From NCBI GenBank assembly GCA_005881355.1, contig VBDM01000119.1, positions 1-5,085 on the forward strand: 5,085 nucleotides of DNA. Reading direction: 5' to 3'. The notes beneath the pieces are model-generated. The model searched no databases. It had not been told where the DNA came from and saw only the letters and a program-made list of their open reading frames with translations. This DNA comes from Betaproteobacteria bacterium. GTDB taxonomy: Bacteria > Pseudomonadota > Gammaproteobacteria > Burkholderiales > SG8-39. The position numbers and the translations under genes are program-made. Shown in pieces: positions 1-5,085 of the stretch (the stretch's first letter is position 1; the number at the start of each line of letters is the position of its first letter).

Positions 1-2
1 GC

Positions 3-1619
3 GCCGCCGACGTCGACTACTACACCAAGATGCCGAAGGGGATCGCTTCGCTCGGGCTCGGCAGCAACGGCTACGGACGCGCGATGGCCGCCAATTCCTT
101 CGATGCCGGCCCGGGCCATCTGCTCTACGGCTTCGAGCTCTTTCACAACGACGGCCCCTGGGTGAATCCCGAGGACTACCGCAAGCTGAACGGCGTGCTG
201 CGCTTCAGCCACGGCACGAACGCCGACGGCTACACCCTGTCCCTCATGGGCTACACCGGAAAATGGAACGCCACCGACCAGATCCCGCAGCGCGCGGTGG
301 ACGACGGCTCGATTTCACGCTTCGGCGCAATCGACCCGACCGACGGCGGCCGGACCTCGCGCTACAGCCTGTCGCTCGACCGCCACAAGACGCTCGAGAA
401 CGGCGGCGTGTTCCACATGGACGTGTACGCGATCAAATACCGGCTGAACCTGTTTTCCAACTTTACATTCTTCCTCGACAATCAAACGAACGGCGATCAG
501 TTCGAGCAGGCGGACGACCGCACCGTCATCGGCCTGACGCCCAGCTGGGTCTTCACCGGGAAATGGGACGAGCGCCAGATGACCAACAAGCTCGGGCTCG
601 ATGCGCGCCGCGACGATATCAACGTGGCGTTGTACGACACGACGGCGCGCGAACGGTTCAAGACGGTGCGCTCGGACAAGGTCGCCCAGACCGGAGTGGG
701 TCTCTACTACGAGAACGCGCTGCAATGGACCGACACCTTCCGCAGCATCGCGGGGGTGCGCGAGGATTTCTACAACGCCCGGGTGGACAGCGATCGCGCG
801 GAGAACTCGGGAACGACGAACGCGCACATCACCTCGCCCAAGCTCAGTTTCGTCTTCGGACCGTTCAACAAGACCGAGTACTTCCTCAACTACGGCCAGG
901 GCTTCCACAGCAACGACGCGCGCGGCACGACCATCACGGTCGATCCCGCCACGGGCAGCGCCGCCGAGAAGGTGCCGGCGCTGGTCAAGACCAAGGGAGA
1001 TGAGATCGGCGTGCGCACGGAAAGCATCCCGCGCTTGCAATCCTCGCTCTCGCTGTGGCGGCTCGCCCTGGACTCCGAGCTCGTGTTCAAAGGCGACGCC
1101 GGCACCACCGAGGCGAGCCGCCCGAGCTTGCGCCGCGGCATCGAGTGGTCGAACCGCTATATTCCGCGGCCCTGGCTGCTCGTCGACCTGGATCTCTCGG
1201 CGTCGCGCGCGCAATTCACCGACGGCGATCCCAAAGGCAGCTACATTCCCGGCGCGATCGACCGGGTCGCGTCCCTGGGCGTGTCGGTGAAGGATCTCGG
1301 GCCCTGGTCGGGGACCCTGCACGCGCGCTACTTCGGCCCGCGACCGCTGATCGAGGACAACAGCGTGCGCTCGCGGTCCTCGACTATTTTTTCTGCGCGC
1401 GCCTCCTACAAGGTCGATGCAAAGACCAGCATCAATCTCGACGTATTCAATCTTTTTAACCGCAAGGCGAACGACATCGATTACTACTACTGCTCTCGCT
1501 TGCCCAGCGACAATCCGGCCTCAAGATGCAGTGACGGCACGACGCAAGGCTTTCAGGACATCCACTTCCATCCCGTGGAGCCGCGCACCGTGCGGTTGGC
1601 GGTGGTCGCGCGCTATTGA
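3..1619 (+). CDS. TonB-dependent outer-membrane receptor, 5'-truncated
   Basis: This is the C-terminal 538 residues of a TonB-dependent receptor, which imports a scarce ligand across the outer membrane using TonB-ExbBD energy. The frame is open to the left edge. The ATG at 30 is internal, because codons 3-29 read AADVDYYTK, which resembles the end of a plug domain passing into the barrel. The rest alternates aromatic-rich strands and polar loops, as expected of a 22-strand barrel. Landmarks typical of this receptor family are LFSNFTFF (about 450-473), GFHSNDARG (about 900-926), the DIDYYY motif (1473-1490) and HFHPVEPRTVRL near the end. The last residue is Tyr, matching the terminal aromatic used for BAM recognition. 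Signal peptide, TonB box and most of the plug are missing. The ligand cannot be told from the sequence; siderophore, cobalamin or another chelate are all possible. An unusual Cys pair lies at 1491-1493 and 1527-1529. The gene converges on the minus-strand cytochrome-propeller gene. Confidence 0.93.
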   Translation, partial: AADVDYYTKMPKGIASLGLGSNGYGRAMAANSFDAGPGHLLYGFELFHNDGPWVNPEDYRKLNGVLRFSHGTNADGYTLSLMGYTGKWNATDQIPQRAVDDGSISRFGAIDPTDGGRTSRYSLSLDRHKTLENGGVFHMDVYAIKYRLNLFSNFTFFLDNQTNGDQFEQADDRTVIGLTPSWVFTGKWDERQMTNKLGLDARRDDINVALYDTTARERFKTVRSDKVAQTGVGLYYENALQWTDTFRSIAGVREDFYNARVDSDRAENSGTTNAHITSPKLSFVFGPFNKTEYFLNYGQGFHSNDARGTTITVDPATGSAAEKVPALVKTKGDEIGVRTESIPRLQSSLSLWRLALDSELVFKGDAGTTEASRPSLRRGIEWSNRYIPRPWLLVDLDLSASRAQFTDGDPKGSYIPGAIDRVASLGVSVKDLGPWSGTLHARYFGPRPLIEDNSVRSRSSTIFSARASYKVDAKTSINLDVFNLFNRKANDIDYYYCSRLPSDNPASRCSDGTTQGFQDIHFHPVEPRTVRLAVVARY

Positions 1620-1632
1620 GGGGGCATGGTCC

Positions 1633-2859
1633 TTACTTGGGGACGGTGACCAGGGTCACGGTATTGACCAGGCTGTTGGCCATCACGAAGTTGCCGTCCT
1701 TCGTCACGTCCGTGTTGCGAACGATGTTGCCGCCGCCGGGGATCGCCCAGCTCTGGAACTTCTCCGTCTTGGGATCGAAGCGCACGACGGTGTTCGGCCT
1801 CGCCTCGGACTCGCTGTACCAGATGACGTCTTGGATCGCCGAGATGCCGTAGGGCGCGGACTTCGGCCCGCTCGGCGATTGCCACTCGGAGACTTTACCG
1901 GTCGCCGGATCGAGACGGCCCAGGTAGCCGCGCGAGTAGTCGGTGTACCAGACCCTATCGTCGCTGGTGATCGCGATGCGCCGCGGGCGCGCGCCGGGAT
2001 CAGGCAGCTTGTACTCCTTGATCTGCAGGGTCGCCGGATCCACGGCGGCAACGCTGTTGACGCCGAACTGCACGACGTACAACGTGCCCTTCGAATTAAG
2101 CGCCATGCCGTAGGGGCGCGATTTCGGCGTGGGCGGCGTGAGCAGCTTGATCTCGCCCGACTTCGGGTCGAGCCGCCCGATGCGGTTGGCGTTCTGTACC
2201 GTAAACCACAGGATCCCGGCCTTGTCGAAGATGAGCGTGTGCGGATCTTTCGCCTGCGGATCCGGCATCGGATACTCGGTCACCGTGCCCGTCTTCGGAT
2301 CGAGCTTGCCGATCAGGGCTCCGGTGTTGCCGGTGTACCAGAGATTGCCTTCCTGGTCCTCCACCAGGCCGTGCGGGCCCGAGTGGGCGGTCTTGAGCGG
2401 ATATTCCTTGACCCTGCCGGTCTTCGGATCCACGCGGCCCAGCACGTTGGCCATCTGCCCCGAGTACCAGAGCGATCCGTCCCGCGCCGCCAGCGGATCG
2501 TGCGGCCGCGAGCCGGGCGTGGGGGCCTGCCAGATCTTCATCGAAACCTTGGCGGGCCCGGGAACCACGACGGCGTCGGCCTTGTTCTTTTCCGGATAGT
2601 TCCTCGCCAGATACGGCGTGAGCGTCGCGATCTCCTCCTTTGACAGCGGCACGCCGTGGTTGGTCATCATGCGCACCGCGGTCGCCCAGCCCTTGGCCGT
2701 GTACCCGTTGCCCACGCGCGCCTCCAGCGCATGGCAGCTGTTGCATTTGGCCGCTGCGATTTCCTTGCCCTTGCCTTCGGGCAAATTCTGGCTCCAGGCG
2801 GGAAGCGCCGAGCACAGTGCAGCAGCTGTCATCAAGGACAGAAGTGAATTTCTTGACAT
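1633..2859 (-). CDS. Exported cytochrome c / Vgb-like seven-bladed propeller fusion
   Basis: The protein has 408 residues. Residues 1-23 form a Sec signal peptide (probable cleavage after AWS). Residues about 25-92 form a small class-I-like cytochrome c domain with haem site CNSCH (C39, C42, H43) and candidate distal ligands M64 or M65. Residues about 106-408 hold seven repeats of 40-45 residues of the form 'P-H/Y-G ... LWYT ... GRLDPKTG ... EYP', a seven-bladed propeller of the virginiamycin B lyase (streptogramin lyase) superfamily. It should be periplasmic, with haem attached by the Ccm system. The catalysed reaction is unknown. The cytochrome implies electron transfer, and antibiotic lysis is not supported. 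PH motifs occur at H120, H163 and H207; later blades carry PYG, PRR and PYG. The ATG at 2859 is chosen because GGAG lies 5 bases upstream and the signal peptide begins there. It is divergent from nfeD and convergent with the receptor gene, so probably monocistronic here. Fold assignment is strong; substrate is unknown. Confidence 0.93.
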   Translation of the reverse strand: MSRNSLLSLMTAAALCSALPAWSQNLPEGKGKEIAAAKCNSCHALEARVGNGYTAKGWATAVRMMTNHGVPLSKEEIATLTPYLARNYPEKNKADAVVVPGPAKVSMKIWQAPTPGSRPHDPLAARDGSLWYSGQMANVLGRVDPKTGRVKEYPLKTAHSGPHGLVEDQEGNLWYTGNTGALIGKLDPKTGTVTEYPMPDPQAKDPHTLIFDKAGILWFTVQNANRIGRLDPKSGEIKLLTPPTPKSRPYGMALNSKGTLYVVQFGVNSVAAVDPATLQIKEYKLPDPGARPRRIAITSDDRVWYTDYSRGYLGRLDPATGKVSEWQSPSGPKSAPYGISAIQDVIWYSESEARPNTVVRFDPKTEKFQSWAIPGGGNIVRNTDVTKDGNFVMANSLVNTVTLVTVPK

Positions 2860-2864
2860 GGTAT

Positions 2865-2868
2865 CTCC
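2865..2868 (-). promoter_or_regulatory. Ribosome binding site of the cytochrome-propeller gene
   Basis: On the minus strand GGAG is followed by five bases (ATACC) and then ATG. This is good Shine-Dalgarno spacing and fixes the start at 2859. Confidence 0.75.
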
Positions 2869-2991
2869 GTGATTGGATTCGCCTTGCTTGTTCTTCTGCC
2901 GATGAAGGTACTGCGATCGCGGGCGGAAGTCCAGAGGGTCCCGGCCCGCCTCGTGCTGCGGCGCGCCAAGTCCTGGTAAAGCCGGCGCGCG

Positions 2992-3014
2992 GCGCGTGCA
3001 GCTTGCACACGCGC
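2992..3014 (+). repeat. Small GC-rich hairpin in the divergent intergenic region
   Basis: GCGCGTGCA (2992-3000) can pair with TGCAC (3004-3008) and GCGC (3011-3014) around a GCT loop. This gives nine base pairs with a two-base bulge (3009-3010). No T-run follows, so it is not a standard terminator. Its right arm shares bases 3011-3014 with the left arm of the larger inverted repeat, so the two structures could not form at once. It may be chance in GC-rich sequence. Confidence 0.35.
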
Positions 3015-3071
3015 GATCGAGCGGCGCTACAGACCCCTATGGACTACACTTAGAACGCCGCTCATCGCGCG
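3010..3071 (+). repeat. 16-bp inverted repeat with one bulged base, upstream of nfeD
   Basis: The left arm CGCGCGATCGAGCGGCG (3010-3026) and right arm CGCCGCTCATCGCGCG (3056-3071) are perfect reverse complements over 16 bp, except for one extra C at 3018. The spacer (3027-3055, 29 bases) is less GC-rich than its surroundings. The right arm ends 23 bases before the proposed nfeD start. A terminator is not expected between divergent genes and no T-run follows. The element could therefore be a 5'-leader stem-loop, a protein-binding site, or a copy of a dispersed palindromic repeat. The pairing is directly visible; the function is inference. Confidence 0.7.
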
Positions 3072-3094
3072 GCCCTGAAGCGACTGGAAAAAAC

Positions 3095-4453
3095 TTGCGC
3101 TGGTATAGGATTTTAATTGCAGCATGCACGTTGTGGCCCGCCCTGACCCAGGCGGCAGGCGCGCCCGTCGTACTGCTCGGCGTGAATGGCGCCATCGGAC
3201 CGGCGACGGCCGATTACGTGCACCGCGGGATCGAGAACGCGGAAAAACAAGGTGCGCAGCTGGTGGTGCTGCAGATGGATACCCCCGGCGGCCTCGACAC
3301 CTCGATGCGCGCCATCATCAAGGATATCCTCGCTTCTCCGGTGCCGGTTGCGACCTTCGTCGCGCCGGGCGGAGCGCGCGCGGCGAGCGCCGGGACCTAC
3401 ATTCTCTACGCGAGCCACATCGCCGCGATGGCGCCTGCGACCAACCTCGGCGCGGCGACGCCGGTGGCGATCGGCGCGCCGGGGGGAGGCAAGGGCGAGG
3501 ACGACAAGCCCGACGCAAAGGGCGACAAAGCCGGAAAGAGCGAGGGCAGCGGCGCCTCGAGCACGATGACGCGCAAGCAGGTGAACGACGCCGCCGCGTA
3601 CATCCGCGGCCTCGCGCAGATGCGCGGCCGCAACGCCGAGTGGGCCGAGAAAGCGGTGCGGGAGGCCGTGAGCCTGTCCGCGGGCGAGGCGCTGAAATCG
3701 AAGGTGATCGACCTCGTCGCAGCGGACGTGCCGGAGCTGCTCAAGCGGCTCGACGGTCGCAAGCTCGAAATGCAGGGGAAGGAGCGCGTGCTCGAGACCT
3801 CCGGCGTAGTCGCGACGGCCTTCGAGCCCGACTGGCGCACGCGGTTTCTCTCGGTCGTCACCGATCCGAGCATCGCCTACATGCTGATTCTCCTTGGCAT
3901 CTATGCGCTGGTGTTCGAGTTCTCCAACCCGGGGCTGGTGTTTCCCGGCGTGGTCGGCGCGATCTGCGTGCTCATCGCGCTGTACGCGTTTCACATGCTG
4001 CCGGTGAATTACGCCGGGCTCGCGCTCATCCTGCTCGGGATCGCATTCGGCGTGGCGGAGCTGTACTTTCCGGCCTACGGGTCGCTCGGCATAGGCGGGG
4101 CGATCGCCTTCGTGGTCGGCTCGGTGATCCTGATCGACACCGACGTTCCCGGATACGGCGTTCCGTTTTCGCTGGTGCTCGGCATCGCCGCGGCGAGCGC
4201 GGGGTTCCTGTTCCTCGTCGTCGGCATGGCGGTGAAGGCACGCAGCCGCCCGGTCGTGAGCGGGCGCGAGGAGCTGATCGGGAGCGCGGGCGAGATGCTC
4301 GAGGACTGCGAGGGCGAAGGCTGGGCGCGGGTCCACAGCGAGACCTGGCGCGTGCGCGCGAGCGCCCCGCTCAAGGCCGGGCAGCGCGTGCGCGTGGCGG
4401 CGATGCACGGCCTGCTTCTCGAAGTCGTTCCCGACTCCAAGGACGGAGGGTGA
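3095..4453 (+). CDS. nfeD: NfeD-family membrane serine protease (long form, ClpP-like domain)
   Basis: The protein has 452 residues from a TTG start. Residues 1-21 form a signal peptide. Residues about 24-225 form a ClpP/SppA-like protease domain with MDTPGG (61-66), the probable nucleophile S98 in AASAG, and AMAPATNLGAATP (111-123). A probable Lys base is K161 in RKQVND, followed by AYIRGLAQMRGRNAEWAEKAVRE. Residues about 127-157 are a Gly/Lys/Asp-rich flexible insertion. Five membrane segments follow (about 258-275, 281-299, 303-324, 330-347, 357-380), with the family's SNPG motif at 277-280. Residues about 385-448 are the C-terminal OB-fold-like domain. Characterised archaeal homologues cleave stomatin in a Ser-Lys mechanism. 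The frame is open upstream to a GTG at 2996, but residues before 3095 look unlike protein and there is no in-frame ATG. TTG at 3095 begins MRWYRILIAAC, a proper signal peptide, with a weak GGA six bases upstream. It forms an operon with the slipin gene. The start is uncertain; the family is not. Confidence 0.93.
   Translation: MRWYRILIAACTLWPALTQAAGAPVVLLGVNGAIGPATADYVHRGIENAEKQGAQLVVLQMDTPGGLDTSMRAIIKDILASPVPVATFVAPGGARAASAGTYILYASHIAAMAPATNLGAATPVAIGAPGGGKGEDDKPDAKGDKAGKSEGSGASSTMTRKQVNDAAAYIRGLAQMRGRNAEWAEKAVREAVSLSAGEALKSKVIDLVAADVPELLKRLDGRKLEMQGKERVLETSGVVATAFEPDWRTRFLSVVTDPSIAYMLILLGIYALVFEFSNPGLVFPGVVGAICVLIALYAFHMLPVNYAGLALILLGIAFGVAELYFPAYGSLGIGGAIAFVVGSVILIDTDVPGYGVPFSLVLGIAAASAGFLFLVVGMAVKARSRPVVSGREELIGSAGEMLEDCEGEGWARVHSETWRVRASAPLKAGQRVRVAAMHGLLLEVVPDSKDGG
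4445..4449 (+). promoter_or_regulatory. Ribosome binding site of the slipin gene
   Basis: GGAGG lies inside the last codons of nfeD, six bases before the ATG at 4456. Together with the two-base gap after the nfeD TGA, it points to coupled or reinitiating translation of the second gene. Confidence 0.8.
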
Positions 4454-4455
4454 TC

Positions 4456-5085
4456 ATGGTCTTCAATTTCGGCCTCGGCTTCCTGCTTCTCGTCATCGTG
4501 CTGCTCGCGTGGGCGCTCAGGATCCTGCGCGAGTACGAGCGCGGCGTGGTGTTCCAGCTCGGGCGCTTCTGGATGGTGAAAGGCCCGGGGCTGATCGTGG
4601 TGTGGCCCGTGATCCAGCAGATGGTGAGAGTGGACCTGCGCACCGTGGTGTTCGACGTTCCGCCGCAGGACGTGATCACGCGCGACAACGTGTCGGTGAA
4701 GGTGAACGCGGTGGTGTACTTCCGCGTGGTCGACCCGCAGAAGGCGATCATCCAGGTCGCGGATTTTCTTGCCGCCACCAGCCAGCTCTCGCAGACCACG
4801 CTGCGCGCAGTGCTGGGCAAACACGAACTGGACGAGCTGCTCGCCGAGCGCGAGAGGCTCAACATGGACATCCAGAAGACGCTCGACACCCAGACCGACG
4901 CCTGGGGCATCAAGGTCTCGAACGTCGAGATCAAGCACGTGGATCTGAACGAATCGATGGTGCGCGCCATCGCGCGCCAGGCGGAGGCAGAGCGCGAGCG
5001 CCGGGCCAAGGTGATCCACGCCGAAGGCGAGCTGCAGGCCTCGGAGAAGCTCCTGCAGGCCGCGAAGATGCTCTCGCAGCAGGGC
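4456..5085 (+). CDS. Stomatin/slipin (SPFH/Band 7) protein, 3'-truncated
   Basis: The first 210 residues are visible and the frame is open at the right edge. Slipins are usually about 250-265 residues, so roughly 40-55 are missing. Residues 4-21 are a hydrophobic membrane anchor (FGLGFLLLVIVLLAW). Residues about 25-165 form the SPFH domain: REYERGVVFQLGRF (25-38), KGPGL (42-46), DVPPQDVITRDNV (67-79), VYFRVVDP (87-94), TTLRAVLGKHELDELLAER (114-132) and EIKHVDL (158-164). From about 173 an Ala/Glu/Arg-rich helix (ARQAEAERERRAKVIHAEGE) starts the coiled coil used in oligomer formation. SPFH proteins form large membrane-bound rings or scaffolds that control partner proteases; the partner here is the NfeD protein encoded two bases upstream. 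The start is fixed by GGAGG six bases before the ATG. The gene pairing favours a slipin over HflK/HflC or a flotillin. Nothing looks broken. Confidence 0.95.
   Translation, partial: MVFNFGLGFLLLVIVLLAWALRILREYERGVVFQLGRFWMVKGPGLIVVWPVIQQMVRVDLRTVVFDVPPQDVITRDNVSVKVNAVVYFRVVDPQKAIIQVADFLAATSQLSQTTLRAVLGKHELDELLAERERLNMDIQKTLDTQTDAWGIKVSNVEIKHVDLNESMVRAIARQAEAERERRAKVIHAEGELQASEKLLQAAKMLSQQG

Noticed and set aside
315..1322. Long minus-strand open frame (335 codons) inside the receptor gene
   Set aside because: Its product is rich in Arg, Ala, His and Glu with no recognisable fold. The plus frame over the same bases encodes clear receptor motifs, so this is a GC-rich shadow frame.
1646..1659. 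GTGAC-CAGG-GTCAC inverted repeat near the convergent gene ends
   Set aside because: The stem has only five base pairs, lies inside the final codons of the cytochrome-propeller gene and lacks a T-run on either strand, so a terminator is not supported.
1417..2643. Plus-strand open frame of 408 codons spanning the convergent junction
   Set aside because: It opposes the cytochrome-propeller gene, and its product is Arg-rich without domain features. It is a mirror of the repetitive propeller coding sequence.
3003..3050. Promoter-like TTGCAC (3003-3008) with TACAGA (3028-3033) or TACACT (3045-3050)
   Set aside because: TTGCAC and TACAGA each match the sigma-70 consensus at only three of six positions, and the spacers are 19 or 36 bases. 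I cannot call a promoter for either divergent gene.
3039..3053. Mini open frame ATG GAC TAC ACT TAG in the spacer of the inverted repeat
   Set aside because: It could be a four-residue leader peptide, but no Shine-Dalgarno sequence precedes it and such short frames are common by chance.
3124..3160. ATG at 3124 as nfeD start, implying a frameshift
   Set aside because: It is in a different frame and yields an Arg-rich shadow product. The frame read from 3095 runs uninterrupted from signal peptide to protease domain, so no frameshift is needed.
3113..4408. Minus-strand open frame of 431 codons opposite nfeD
   Set aside because: The product is rich in His, Arg and Ala and lacks any motif, while the plus strand encodes an intact NfeD. 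The length comes from high GC content.
4075..5019. Minus-strand open frame of 314 codons across the nfeD-slipin junction
   Set aside because: It covers two recognisable plus-strand genes and their shared ribosome binding site, and its product resembles no protein family that I know.

Overview
The window is GC-rich and densely coded. It looks like a chromosomal segment of a Gram-negative proteobacterium, most likely betaproteobacterial. An outer-membrane TonB-dependent receptor and a Sec-exported c-type cytochrome fusion imply an outer membrane and a periplasm. The finer taxonomic placement is an inference from GC content, codon use and protein style, not a proof. There is no mobile element, CRISPR array, tRNA or rRNA that I can support.

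Layout. (1) Bases 3-1619, plus strand: the 3' part of a TonB-dependent receptor gene; its signal peptide, TonB box and most of the plug lie outside the window. (2) Bases 1633-2859, minus strand: an exported fusion of a short cytochrome c domain (CNSCH haem site) to a seven-bladed propeller of the streptogramin-lyase (Vgb-like) type. It converges on the receptor gene with 13 bases between the stop codons. (3) Bases 2860-3094: a 235-base divergent intergenic region. It holds a 16-bp inverted repeat with one bulged base, and a second, smaller hairpin that shares bases with it. (4) Bases 3095-4453, plus strand: a long-form NfeD membrane serine protease, probably started at TTG. (5) Bases 4456-5085, plus strand: a stomatin/slipin (SPFH) gene cut off by the window end. 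It begins two bases after the nfeD stop and has its own strong ribosome binding site.

How the genes work together. The NfeD-slipin pair is a conserved two-gene operon found in bacteria and archaea, in which the protease and the SPFH scaffold act together at the cytoplasmic membrane. The receptor and the cytochrome-propeller protein could serve outer-membrane uptake and periplasmic redox processing of a common substrate. They are on opposite strands, however, so only proximity suggests this.

The most notable items are the intergenic inverted repeat ahead of nfeD, and the cytochrome-propeller fusion. In the fusion, the histidines that resemble the Vgb active site sit in consecutive early blades, and acidic metal ligands appear altered, so a plain 'virginiamycin B lyase' label would probably mislead.
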